The notes under the pieces: model-generated
The model's input: only the letters and a program-made list of their open reading frames with translations
Told to the model about the DNA's origin: nothing
Databases searched by the model: none
Shown here: positions 8,332 to 16,356 of the stretch, piece by piece
How positions within the stretch are numbered: the first letter of the stretch is position 1
Layout: each line of letters starts with the position of its first letter
Made by a program: the position numbers and the translations under genes
From: an uncultured beta proteobacterium
Lineage (GTDB): Bacteria > Pseudomonadota > Gammaproteobacteria > Burkholderiales > Burkholderiaceae_C
Length of the DNA: 34,826 nucleotides
NCBI GenBank assembly: GCA_903832285.1
Contig: CAILAY010000180.1
Location: 1-34,826, forward strand
Direction: 5' to 3'

Positions 8332-8352
8332 GACGTATATTGTCATGGCTGA
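8324..8352. promoter_or_regulatory. Perfect palindrome over the toxin start codon (candidate autoregulatory operator)
   Basis: TCAGCCATGAC (8324-8334) and GTCATGGCTGA (8342-8352) are perfect 11-bp inverted repeats separated by a 7-nt AT-rich spacer. Each arm contains one of the two candidate ATG codons of the TumE-like gene. Type II toxin-antitoxin operons are typically repressed from such operators, so binding by the downstream wHTH antitoxin is the simple reading. As RNA it would form a hairpin hiding the start codon. Confidence 0.6.
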
Positions 8353-8669
8353 CTCACTGACGTGCATTAACTTGACGGACTGCGGGGCACGTTGAAATGG
8401 GTGTCGATATTGGCATCTGTGGCCTGACTGTCGGCAGCGTGGCGATGATTTCGGTGACTGTAGCATCGGCCCTCGACCATGAACCGTCGTACAGCCGCAC
8501 TTCTCTATTGCTGACGTTCAACTTCAATCACTTCCAGATAGCCGACTTTGGATGGAGTTGTCGATGTTTTTCCGCTGGATTTCGGCAGGGCAGCGTAACC
8601 GTCCGGTCACCGGGAGCCAGGAATTTCTGTCGGGTTCTCCTGAGCGGACATAGCCGGTGCTGGGCCAGA
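8353..8669. other. Intergenic region between TumE and the broken GntR gene, 317 bp
   Basis: No gene is supported here. The frame encoding the GntR helix-turn-helix stays open back to 8397, but the sequence before about 8670 does not resemble a GntR N-terminal arm. The missing start of the regulator may lie in this stretch or be lost. The promoter of the toxin operon should lie at its left end. Confidence 0.4.
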
Positions 8670-9297
8670 GCGCGCGCAGTTGTTTCTGCGTGGCTCCTCG
8701 AAGCGATTTGCGGCGGCGTGCTGCGGCCCGGGGACCGCATCAACCAGGACGAGCTCGCGGCTACGCTCAATGTTTCGCGCCAGCCCGTCACGCAGGCTCT
8801 GACGGTGCTGAAGATGCAGGACTTTGTGCAGGACGCGGGTCGGCGCGGTCTGCTGGTTGCAACGCTGCGCAAGGGATTTTTTGAAGCCCCTGTACCAGCT
8901 CCGCGAGTCGCTCGACCCAATGGCCGCCAAGCTCGCTGCGCGCCGGGCCGCCACGCTGTCACGTCCCGATGGCTTGCTGTTGCTGGACCGCGGACGGGCG
9001 GCCGTGCTGGACGGATCGGTGGCGGCTCTGACCAGCGCCGACATGTCGTTTCACATGTGGATTTATGAGGCCGCGGGCAATCCGCTGCTGGCCGAAATGT
9101 TGCGCCTCTACTGGCAGCACCTGCGCCGGGCCATGGGCGCGGTGGTCGGGCCCTCAAGTGACCGCAGCCGGGTGTGGGATGAGCATGAGGCGATCCTGAA
9201 CGCCGTGCTCAGCGGCGATGAAAGAAATGCTGAAGCGCTTTCCCTTGAGCACATTCAGGGAGCCGCGCAGCGGGTGGTCTGCACCTTTCCGGAGTAG
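8670..9297 (+). pseudogene. GntR-family (FCD) transcriptional regulator, frameshifted
   Basis: The N-terminal winged helix is read in one frame: LRPGDRINQDELAATLNVSRQPVTQAL, the typical GntR recognition region, then LLVATLRKGF. The C-terminal FCD effector domain continues in another frame: LYQLRESLDPMAAKLAARR, FHMWIYEAAGNPLLAEML, and a final DEHEAILNAVLSGD with the metal-binding histidine pattern. The switch falls at a run of six T at 8877-8882; removing one T restores continuous sequence (GFLKPLYQLRE). No good start codon is visible near 8670, so the 5' end may also be damaged or use an unusual start. The gene is convergent with the ugp operon. It may be a true pseudogene or a homopolymer sequencing error. 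Confidence 0.75.
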
Positions 9298-9375
9298 GGC
9301 CCACGTCCGACTGACGCCAGCGGGACGGCGTGCGGCGGCGATGCCGTTGCCGATGGAAGTTGTTGGTTTTCGAGT

Positions 9376-10461
9376 TCAGAACTCGATGCGCCGGGTGCTT
9401 GCCGGGTCAAACAGGTGCATGTGTTGTACCTCAAAGCGTAACGGCAGCTCGCCATCATGGGCCTGTGCTGAAGCCGCATGCAAGCGTGCAGACAGGCGCA
9501 CGCCACGCTTGTCGCCACCGAGGTAACCGTACACGAGCGAGTCCGAGCCCAACAGTTCCACGAAATTGATTTGCGGTGTCAGCAGCGCTGCGGCCGGATC
9601 GCAAGTTTCCAGGTGTTCGGGGCGCACACCCAGCAGGACGCTGCGACCGGCCAGCGCGGGCAAGGATTGAGGCAACCCTACGTGTCCGCCCAGATCAGCT
9701 GCGAGCGTGTTCCCGTCCGAGGCGATGCATCCGGCAATCAGGTTCATGGGTGGTGAGCCGATAAAGCCGGCGACGAAGGTGGTGGCGGGGCGGGTATAAA
9801 CCTCCAGCGGCGCGCCGATCTGCTCGGCTCGGCCCTGATTCATGACCAGCATGCGCTGCGCCAGTGTCATGGCCTCCACCTGATCGTGCGTGACATAGAG
9901 CGTGGTGGTGCCCAGGCGCCGGTGCAGGGCCTGGAGTTCGGCGCGCATCTGCACGCGCAACTTGGCGTCCAGATTGGACAGCGGCTCGTCGAACAGAAAG
10001 ACCGCCGGTTGGCGCACGATGGCGCGACCCATGGCCACACGCTGGCGCTGTCCGCCCGAGAGCTCGCGCGGTGAGCGTTTGAGCAATTGCGACAGTTCCA
10101 GCGTTTCGGCCGCGCGCTGCACCAGCGCCTCGATTTCGTCCTTCGGAAGGCCCCGAATTTTGAGACCGTAGGCCATGTTGTCGTACACGCTCTTGTGCGG
10201 ATACAGCGCGTAATTCTGGAACACCATGGCGATGTCGCGGTCCTTGGGCTCGACCTTGTTCACGACTCGTCCAGCAAGCGCGATCTCTCCCGTGTTGATG
10301 CTCTCGAGTCCGGCAATCATGCGCAGCAGCGTGGACTTGCCGCAACCCGAAGGACCCACCATCACCACGAACTCGCCGTCTGTGACTTCCATGGAGATAC
10401 CCTGAATCACCTTCACCGGACCGAAGGACTTGTAGACATCGCGGATTGAGACAGCAGCCAT
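9376..10461 (-). CDS. ugpC: sn-glycerol-3-phosphate ABC transporter ATP-binding protein
   Basis: A 361-residue ABC ATPase that powers uptake of sn-glycerol-3-phosphate (or its diesters) by the Ugp importer. Walker A is GPSGCGKST (36-44), the signature LSGGQ is at 134-138, Walker B is VFLFDE (154-159), and the switch histidine is in [12 protein letters not shown]. The C-terminal TOBE-type regulatory domain of the MalK/UgpC subfamily follows ([14 protein letters not shown], then GVRPEHLE). The start ATG 10461 directly follows the ugpE TAG stop with no gap, making it the last gene of ugpB-A-E-C. A short palindrome (CGAGTTcagAACTCG, 9369-9383) overlaps the stop codon region. Confidence 0.93.
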   Translation of the reverse strand: MAAVSIRDVYKSFGPVKVIQGISMEVTDGEFVVMVGPSGCGKSTLLRMIAGLESINTGEIALAGRVVNKVEPKDRDIAMVFQNYALYPHKSVYDNMAYGLKIRGLPKDEIEALVQRAAETLELSQLLKRSPRELSGGQRQRVAMGRAIVRQPAVFLFDEPLSNLDAKLRVQMRAELQALHRRLGTTTLYVTHDQVEAMTLAQRMLVMNQGRAEQIGAPLEVYTRPATTFVAGFIGSPPMNLIAGCIASDGNTLAADLGGHVGLPQSLPALAGRSVLLGVRPEHLETCDPAAALLTPQINFVELLGSDSLVYGYLGGDKRGVRLSARLHAASAQAHDGELPLRFEVQHMHLFDPASTRRIEF

Positions 10462-11310
10462 CTATTTCTCCTGCTCGACCAGGCCCTTGACGAACCATTT
10501 CTGCATCATGATCACCACCAGCGCTGGTGGCAGCATGGCCAGCATGGCCGCCGCCATGACCAGGTTCCAATCGACCGAGGCGTCGCCGCCGGGGATCATG
10601 CGTTTGATGCCGATCACGGCCGTGTACATGGATTCGTCGGTGGTGACAAGCAGGGGCCAAAGGTACTGGTTCCAGCCGTAGATGAAGAGGATCACGAACA
10701 ACGCCGCCATATTGGTGCGCGACAGCGGCAGCACGACATCCCAGAAGAAACGCAGCGCGCTGGCGCCGTCCATGCGCGCGGCCTCCATCATTTCGTCGGG
10801 GATCGTCATGAAGAACTGCCGGAACAAAAAGGTCGCAGTGGCCGAGGCAATCAGCGGCAGCGTGAGGCCGGCGTAGGTATTGATCATGTGCAGGTCCGAC
10901 ACCACCTTGTAGGTCGGGAATATCCTCACCTCGACCGGCAGCATGAGCGTGATGAAGATCATCCAGAAGAACACATTGCGCAGCGGAAAACGGAAGTACA
11001 CGATGGCGAACGCTGACAACAAGGAGATGACGATCTTGCCCACTGAGATGGACAGTGCCATCACCAGACTGTTCAACAGCATGCGGCTCACTGGCGCGGT
11101 GCTGGCCCCGGCCACGCCGTGCGTCAGCACGGTGCGGTAGTTGTCCAGTAGTTCGCTGCCGGGCCACAGCGGGATCGGCACCATGACCATGCGCTCGGCC
11201 GTGTGGGTGGAGGCCACGAAGGCGATCCACACGGGAAATGTCAGCGTCAAGACGCTCAGCAGCAGCATGGCATGGCAGAAGAGCCTGAGGCCGGGGCGGT
11301 TCTCGATCAT
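10462..11310 (-). CDS. ugpE: sn-glycerol-3-phosphate ABC transporter permease UgpE
   Basis: A 282-residue inner-membrane permease with about six transmembrane segments, starting with [24 protein letters not shown]. The EAA loop that docks on the ATPase is [24 protein letters not shown]. The early [14 protein letters not shown] block and the late [20 protein letters not shown] block are typical of UgpE. Length matches E. coli UgpE (281). Its ATG shares one base with the ugpA stop (TGATG), so the two permeases are translationally coupled, and ugpC follows immediately. Confidence 0.93.
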   Translation of the reverse strand: MIENRPGLRLFCHAMLLLSVLTLTFPVWIAFVASTHTAERMVMVPIPLWPGSELLDNYRTVLTHGVAGASTAPVSRMLLNSLVMALSISVGKIVISLLSAFAIVYFRFPLRNVFFWMIFITLMLPVEVRIFPTYKVVSDLHMINTYAGLTLPLIASATATFLFRQFFMTIPDEMMEAARMDGASALRFFWDVVLPLSRTNMAALFVILFIYGWNQYLWPLLVTTDESMYTAVIGIKRMIPGGDASVDWNLVMAAAMLAMLPPALVVIMMQKWFVKGLVEQEK

Positions 11311-12200
11311 CAGTACTGCACCTTGCGCTCGATGTAGCGGAACTGCACCACCGTGAGCGCGATCACGATCGCCATCAACACCACCGACTGCGCGGCCGAG
11401 CCACCCAGGTCACCCCCCTTGAAGCCGTCGTTGTACACCTTGTAGACCAGCACCTCGGTGGCCTGTACCGGGCCGCCCTGGGTGATGGCGTCGATCACAC
11501 CAAAGGTGTCAAAGAAGGCGTAGACAATGTTCACCACCAGCAGGAAGAAGGTGGTGGGCGAGATGAGTGGCAATATCACCGAGGCAAAGCGCCTGAGCGG
11601 CCCAGCGCCGTCGATCGCAGCGGCCTCGATCAGCGACTTCGGTATCGCCTGCATGCCGGCCAGAAAGAACAGGAAGTTGTAGGAGATCTGCTTCCACCCG
11701 GACGCGATGATGACCAGCGTCATGGCCTGATTGCCATTCAGAAGATGGTTCCATTCAATGCCGAACCAGCCGCGTAGCACATAGGTAACGATGCCCAGCG
11801 TCGGGTTGAAGATGAAGGCCCATAACACGGCCGCCACCACGGGTGCTACGGCGTAGGGCCAGATCAGCAGTGTCTGGTAAACGCGTGCGCCGCGGATCAG
11901 GTAATCGCAGGCGCCGGCAAGCACGAGTGAAATCAGCAAGGCGCCCACCGTCATCAGCACGCTGAACACAGCGGTCACCTTGAACGAATTCAGGTAATAC
12001 GGATCTGCGAACAGTTCGCGAAAGTTGAGCAAGCCGACGAACTGGACATTCAACCCAAAGGAGTCTTCCACCAGCAGCGACTGCCACATGGCCTGAGACG
12101 CGGGCCACATGAAGAAGACCAGCGTGATGGCGAGTTGCGGCGCCACCAGCACATAAGGAAGCCATCCGGCCGGGAAGTAGGCGCGCTTTTCGGCAGGCAT
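11310..12200 (-). CDS. ugpA: sn-glycerol-3-phosphate ABC transporter permease UgpA
   Basis: A 296-residue permease with six predicted transmembrane segments. It includes the UgpA-type N-terminus ([27 protein letters not shown]), the [16 protein letters not shown] block and the EAA loop [23 protein letters not shown]. It forms the heterodimeric channel with UgpE. ATG 12200 has only a weak AAGAG upstream. It is separated from ugpB by 79 bp that hold a small hairpin, a common way to let the binding protein be made in excess over the membrane subunits. Confidence 0.93.
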   Translation of the reverse strand: MPAEKRAYFPAGWLPYVLVAPQLAITLVFFMWPASQAMWQSLLVEDSFGLNVQFVGLLNFRELFADPYYLNSFKVTAVFSVLMTVGALLISLVLAGACDYLIRGARVYQTLLIWPYAVAPVVAAVLWAFIFNPTLGIVTYVLRGWFGIEWNHLLNGNQAMTLVIIASGWKQISYNFLFFLAGMQAIPKSLIEAAAIDGAGPLRRFASVILPLISPTTFFLLVVNIVYAFFDTFGVIDAITQGGPVQATEVLVYKVYNDGFKGGDLGGSAAQSVVLMAIVIALTVVQFRYIERKVQY

Positions 12201-12244
12201 GGCTGACTCTTGCGGGAATGGCTGACTGGCGTCTGGTCAGATGA

Positions 12245-12270
12245 GGACAGAGCGAGTTATGGGTCTGTCC
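12245..12270 (-). other. Stem-loop between ugpB and ugpA
   Basis: GGACAGA (12245-12251) and TCTGTCC (12264-12270) are perfect 7-bp inverted repeats with a 12-nt loop, ending 10 bp past the ugpB stop. Position suggests a partial terminator or 3'-end stabiliser that raises ugpB mRNA relative to the permease genes. No T-tract is present. Confidence 0.45.
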
Positions 12271-12279
12271 CGCAAGGTT

Positions 12280-13605
12280 TCACTTGGTTCCCTTGTTCGC
12301 ACGCTCGAATTTGCGAAGTTCCTCGTCGCCGCGCTTCACGGCCTCATCCAGCGCAGCCTTGGCACCCTTCTGACCGGACCACACAGCCTCCAGTTCCTCA
12401 TCGATGATGTTGCGGATCTGCGGCAGATTGCCCAGACGCACGCCCTTGGACATCTTGGTGGGGTTCTTCAGCAGCAATTGTTCAATCGCCACGTCGGTGC
12501 CAGGATTCTTCTCGTAGTAGCCCTGGCTCTTGCTCAACTCGTAGGCGGCTTTGGTGATGGGCACGTAGCCCGTGGCCTGGTGCCATTCAGCCTGGATGTC
12601 AGGGGACGAAAGGAAACTGAAGAACTTCGCGACACCCCGGTATTCCTGCTTGCTCTTGCCGGCGTACACCCAGAGGCTGGCGCCGCCAATGATGGTGTTC
12701 TGAGGGGCGCCCTTCACGTCGGCGTGGTAGGGCAGGGCGGAGATGCCAAATTCGAACTTGGCATTGCGTTTGAATTCGGCATAGCTGGCCGACGATCCGG
12801 TGATCATGGCGCACTCACCGCTGTGGAACTTGGCTTGCGGCTCGGTGGTGCGCCCGCCGTAGGTGAAACGGCCGTCCTTGGCCCAGTCAGCGAGCATGGC
12901 GATGTGTTTGACCAGCAGCGGGTTGTTGAAGCTCAGGCGCGCGTCCAAGCCGCCGAAACCGTTGTCCTTGCTGGCGAAGGCCACGTTATGCCAGGCACTG
13001 GTGCTCTCCAGTTGGACCCAGGATTGCCATGCGCTGGTGTAGCCACAGGGTGTCGCATTGCTGTCCTTGATCTTCTTCGCGGCGACGCCTAATTCTTCCC
13101 AGGTCTTGGGCGGACTGTTCGGGTCCAGACCAGCCTTTCTGAACGCGTCCTTGTTGTAATAGAACACGGTGGTGGAACTGTTGAAAGGCATGGACAGCAT
13201 GCGCCCCGTGGTGTCGGTGTAGTAGCTGCTCACGGCCGGCATATAGGCCTTGGGATCGAACTTTTCGCCCGACTCTGCCATCACCTGATACACCGGTTTG
13301 ATGGCTCCTCCCGCCGCCATCATGGTGGCGGTGCCGACCTCGAAAACCTGTGCGATGTGCGGCGGATTTTTGGCACGATAAGCGGCAATGGCTGCGGCCA
13401 TGGACTCTGCGTAGCCACCCTTGAACACGGCAACGACCTTGTACTCGGTTTGCGAGGCATTGAACTTGTTGGCGATGTCGTTGACCCGATCACTCAGGGG
13501 CCCGGTCATCGAATGCCACCACTGGATCTCCGTCTGCGCCAGCACCAAGGTGGGGGACACCAGTGCAGCGCCAAGCATCAACGCCATCAATTTCCGCATA
13601 CGCAT
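12280..13605 (-). CDS. ugpB: sn-glycerol-3-phosphate ABC transporter substrate-binding protein
   Basis: A 441-residue periplasmic binding protein with a Sec signal peptide (MRMRKLMALMLGAALVSPTLVLAQ, cleavage expected after ALA/Q-like residues about 22-24). The mature part opens with TEIQWWHSMTGPLSDRVND and continues with KFNASQTEYKV and VFEVGTATMMAAGGAIKPVY, all close to the UgpB consensus rather than general sugar-binding proteins. Length matches E. coli UgpB (438). A strong AAGGAG lies 7-8 bases before ATG 13605. It is the first gene of the operon, with an FNR-type promoter about 100 bp upstream and a long inverted repeat in the leader. Confidence 0.94.
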   Translation of the reverse strand: MRMRKLMALMLGAALVSPTLVLAQTEIQWWHSMTGPLSDRVNDIANKFNASQTEYKVVAVFKGGYAESMAAAIAAYRAKNPPHIAQVFEVGTATMMAAGGAIKPVYQVMAESGEKFDPKAYMPAVSSYYTDTTGRMLSMPFNSSTTVFYYNKDAFRKAGLDPNSPPKTWEELGVAAKKIKDSNATPCGYTSAWQSWVQLESTSAWHNVAFASKDNGFGGLDARLSFNNPLLVKHIAMLADWAKDGRFTYGGRTTEPQAKFHSGECAMITGSSASYAEFKRNAKFEFGISALPYHADVKGAPQNTIIGGASLWVYAGKSKQEYRGVAKFFSFLSSPDIQAEWHQATGYVPITKAAYELSKSQGYYEKNPGTDVAIEQLLLKNPTKMSKGVRLGNLPQIRNIIDEELEAVWSGQKGAKAALDEAVKRGDEELRKFERANKGTK

Positions 13606-13631
13606 GACTCTTCTCCTTTAGGTGAAGGAAG

Positions 13632-13677
13632 TAACTTTCATGACTCGGAGCGCTCAGCGGGCGAAGCATGAAAGTTA
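13632..13677. promoter_or_regulatory. 11-bp inverted repeat in the ugpB leader
   Basis: TAACTTTCATG (13632-13642) and CATGAAAGTTA (13667-13677) are perfect inverted repeats 24 bp apart. They lie between the predicted transcription start (near 13701) and the ugpB ribosome-binding site. This could be a spaced operator for a glycerol-responsive repressor or an RNA stem-loop controlling ugpB translation. It is not repeated upstream of glpA or the kinase. Confidence 0.5.
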
Positions 13678-13690
13678 GCTGGGAGGCAGG

Positions 13691-13749
13691 ATGCCGCCCA
13701 GTGGTCGGACCATATTCCGGCACCTCAAGGTACGGTTGAGAAAAATCAA
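13691..13749 (-). promoter_or_regulatory. FNR/ANR-type class II promoter of ugpBAEC (copy 1 of a 59-bp direct repeat)
   Basis: Read on the minus strand, the box TTGATTTTTCTCAA (13736-13749) differs at one base from the FNR consensus TTGAT-N4-ATCAA. It is followed after 21 nt by a -10-like TATGGT (13709-13714). This places the box near -41.5 of a start around 13701, the class II activation position. About 46 of 59 positions match the glpA promoter copy at 19394-19452 with no gaps (counted by hand). Confidence 0.65.
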
Positions 13750-13815
13750 AATTGCGTTGTCTGTGATCGGCTTTCCCCAACGCTGCCGAGGGCTTGGCCT
13801 CGTCCGCCATTTGAG

Positions 13816-14634
13816 TCACTCAAGTCCGAGGGATTTCGCCGACAGGCCCAGCGCCGTGCCGAGAAGCTGCGTGTAGAGCAGGGGGCGAATTGACGGAGCG
13901 ACCCCGTCCGTCTGAACCCCATCGAGGCGCAGATGGCAGTGCGGGCAGGCGGTGCAAAGCACTTGCGCACCAGCCGCCGCGGCGTCGGCGATCTTCGCTC
14001 GCGTGATGTTCTCCGAGAGCGGGGTGTTCGCTCCATGCAGCGGATCGCCGCAGCAGTCCAGCCGCCTGGACCAGTCAACGGGAGTCGCACCGGTCAGGCC
14101 GATCAACGTTTCAAAAATAGTAGGCGCCAAAGGGTTGTCGATCCGGGCCACGTTGCTGGGACGCAGCGTGTGGCAGCCATATTGGGCGGCGACACGCAGG
14201 CCGGTACGCGGGGCGCGGACGGCTGCGGCAAGAGCGTGCACGCCGATGACACGGGCCAGTACGGTCAGGACGTTTTCGACCCCGACCTTGCCCGACCACG
14301 CGAGGTTCTCGGCGGCCAAAGTCTGGGTCACGCGCGAACGCAGTTCCGAATCCTCCACGAGGAAAGCGATTGCCTGCCTCAACGTGCCGTAGCAGCAGGC
14401 ACAAGGCGTCAGCAAGTCGAGTCCGGCGCGCTCGGCAAGAGCCAAGTTGCGGGCGGCCGACAGCACGAAGGCGTCGCGGCTGACGTCGTGGGCGGGATAG
14501 CCACAGCAGTTGAATTCCAGATCAACCAGCGTGACGCCCAGGTGCTTTAGCACGGCGCGGGTTGAAGCGGCGTAGGCCGGCAGCCGGGCGGGTATCTTGC
14601 AGCCCAGGAACAGCGCGTATTTCAGGACCGTCAC
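13816..14634 (-). CDS. HdrB-like CCG-domain iron-sulfur protein, GlpC C-terminal half equivalent
   Basis: A 272-residue protein with two cysteine-rich CCG domains, the type that binds noncubane or standard [4Fe-4S] clusters in HdrB, GlpC, GlcF and LutA. Domain 1: C12, C43-C44-Gly, C78xxC81. Domain 2: C154, C194-C195-Gly, C230xxC233. It starts at GTG 14634, overlapping the stop of the previous gene (GTGA) behind a strong GGAGG; the longer upstream frame only reads through that gene. In E. coli these domains form the C-terminal part of GlpC, the membrane-side electron-transfer subunit of anaerobic glycerol-3-phosphate dehydrogenase. Here they are a separate last gene of glpA-glpB-anchor-hdrB. 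It probably passes electrons between GlpAB and the membrane protein encoded upstream. Confidence 0.82.
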   Translation of the reverse strand: MTVLKYALFLGCKIPARLPAYAASTRAVLKHLGVTLVDLEFNCCGYPAHDVSRDAFVLSAARNLALAERAGLDLLTPCACCYGTLRQAIAFLVEDSELRSRVTQTLAAENLAWSGKVGVENVLTVLARVIGVHALAAAVRAPRTGLRVAAQYGCHTLRPSNVARIDNPLAPTIFETLIGLTGATPVDWSRRLDCCGDPLHGANTPLSENITRAKIADAAAAGAQVLCTACPHCHLRLDGVQTDGVAPSIRPLLYTQLLGTALGLSAKSLGLE

Positions 14635-16352
14635 GACGGTTTCCTCCAGTTGCGGACTGCGCCCAGGCGCTGCACCGCCAGCGCGCGCAACTCGAGCATG
14701 ATGTCTGCCACGGGTATGCCTTGCGGGCAGTGCTCCTGACACTGGTAACAGGCGGCGCAACTCCAGACCATGCGCGATCCCAGGGTGAGGTCGCGCAAGC
14801 CCAGCCGCAGCAGGTTCATCACGTTCTGTGGCGTCAGATCGACGCCATAGGCAGGGTCTGTACTGTGAGACACCACCGGGCAGATGTTGGAGCAGGTCTG
14901 GCATTGCACGCAGCGAGAGAAACTGCCGCGATCAGCGCAGAGCGGTGCGGACGCGGCATCCGGGTCGGCAAAACTGCGTGGCCAGGAATCCAGCTGCAAG
15001 GACTCGGCCCATGCCAGGGCGGGACGTGCCTGCACCCACTGTGCTGGCGCGGGCAGGCCCACCGATGAGAGGTCGCCGCGCCCGGCCTGCCACAAGTCTT
15101 CCAGGTCCAGACCCACGGGGCATGCGCTGGTGCAACGTCCGCAGTCGGTGCAGAGGAAGGCGCCTTCGGCGACCCGCAAGGCCTCGTCCCCTGCGTCATC
15201 AGCCTTGTGACCGGTCTGCACCAAGTGGCCGCTGGCCAGTGCTGCCGTGGCGACGAGCTTGTGCGAGGGCAGGAGGTACCGGTTGTCCAGATAGCGGGCC
15301 AGCGGGGCCACTGAGCAGTGTGCGTCGCAGATGCCGCAGCGCACACAAGCGTCCAGCGCCAGCGCGCGCCGCGACGCTCGGGCGGCGCTAGAGCATTTCC
15401 CACTCGGGGCCGCTGCGTTGACCAGCAGGCTGACGGGGGCGGCGACAGCGTGAAGGAAGCGGGTGAAAGGCAGCGTCGCAAGGCCCATGAAACACGCGAA
15501 CAGGTGGAGATAAAGTAGCCAGGCATGGGCTCGTCCCGCATCCAGCACACGTGCCAGTGGCGCCAGCGCGCGCGCAATGGGGTAGGAGATAAATGCCGAG
15601 GCTGCATTGGCGTGGCAATCTGCACAGTCTTCGTCATGCACTCGACGTCCTTTCAACATCGCGTCGGCTGCTATTGGATTTTTCAGATCGTCGAACGCCA
15701 CCCCGAACTCGCTCGCCCAGAAAACGCGAAGCGACTCGAGTTCCGTCGCGTCGGCGATGCCGTTCTGCCTGGCCATGCGGTAGAAAGCCTGCGGTGAGGC
15801 AATCTTGTCCGCTTCCAGCAGGAAGCCCGTCGTCAATGCACAACCCAGCAGCGCAACAAATGCCCAGGCGATGGCGCGGCGTATCGGCGCCAGGCGTGAG
15901 CGTCGGCGCCACAGGCCGAAGAGGAACAGCGTCAGTCCGACCGCGACCATGGCACCGAAGAGATTGCGCAGGAAAAGATAGGGGGAACGGGTGGACTCGT
16001 AGCCCGGGAATAGCCGCGCGGTCACAACTGGCGCGAGGGCGTGCATCAGCAGCAACAGCATGAATCCGACAACAATGAGAAGGTGCGCGAGCCAGCGGGA
16101 TTTGTCGCTGCGGTACAACCGACGCTGCAGCAGCACGTCAAGGATTAGGGCGGCAAGGACGTGCGGCACCCGCCGACTGCAAAGTGCCGAAGCGAGGCCC
16201 CACAGCGAAGCGCCCACGCGCTGCGACAGCTTCAACGCTTGCACGTCGGGACCGATACGGACCCGCAACCAGGCCGAAATGCGCCAGAGCAAGCCCAGCG
16301 CGCACAACAGCAGCGATGTATACAGCGTGATCTGAAAGAGCGTGTGCGACAT
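14631..16352 (-). CDS. NarI-like membrane cytochrome fused to four [4Fe-4S] motifs, with a CxxCH haem site
   Basis: A 573-residue membrane electron-transfer protein. The N-terminal part has about five transmembrane segments (residues 5-28, 88-110, 124-148, 160-181, 276-311) resembling NarI/HdrE-type cytochrome b. Candidate haem-b histidines are H90, H104, H283 and H301; the last pair is spaced 18 apart, as in NarI. Between segments 4 and 5 lies CADCH (243-247), a c-type haem motif. The C-terminal half carries four CxxCxxCxxxC cluster motifs starting at C336, C401, C481 and C532. It lies 4 bp after glpB and overlaps the hdrB-like gene, occupying the place of glpC. E. coli GlpC has two cluster motifs and no cytochrome. 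With the next gene it resembles a split form of the EtfD/HdrDE-type quinone-linked reductases, so quinone reduction by G3P-derived electrons is the likely role. Confidence 0.8.
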   Translation of the reverse strand: MSHTLFQITLYTSLLLCALGLLWRISAWLRVRIGPDVQALKLSQRVGASLWGLASALCSRRVPHVLAALILDVLLQRRLYRSDKSRWLAHLLIVVGFMLLLLMHALAPVVTARLFPGYESTRSPYLFLRNLFGAMVAVGLTLFLFGLWRRRSRLAPIRRAIAWAFVALLGCALTTGFLLEADKIASPQAFYRMARQNGIADATELESLRVFWASEFGVAFDDLKNPIAADAMLKGRRVHDEDCADCHANAASAFISYPIARALAPLARVLDAGRAHAWLLYLHLFACFMGLATLPFTRFLHAVAAPVSLLVNAAAPSGKCSSAARASRRALALDACVRCGICDAHCSVAPLARYLDNRYLLPSHKLVATAALASGHLVQTGHKADDAGDEALRVAEGAFLCTDCGRCTSACPVGLDLEDLWQAGRGDLSSVGLPAPAQWVQARPALAWAESLQLDSWPRSFADPDAASAPLCADRGSFSRCVQCQTCSNICPVVSHSTDPAYGVDLTPQNVMNLLRLGLRDLTLGSRMVWSCAACYQCQEHCPQGIPVADIMLELRALAVQRLGAVRNWRKPS

Positions 16353-16356
16353 GGAC

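Noticed and set aside
9695..11230. 511-residue minus-strand frame across ugpE/ugpC
   Set aside because: Out-of-frame shadow of ugpE and ugpC, histidine/arginine-rich with no domains; the real genes are intact in the other frame.
14635..14904. N-terminal extension of the HdrB-like frame
   Set aside because: It only reads through the 3' end of the membrane iron-sulfur gene in another frame; GTG 14634 with GGAGG gives the normal HdrB-type N-terminus.
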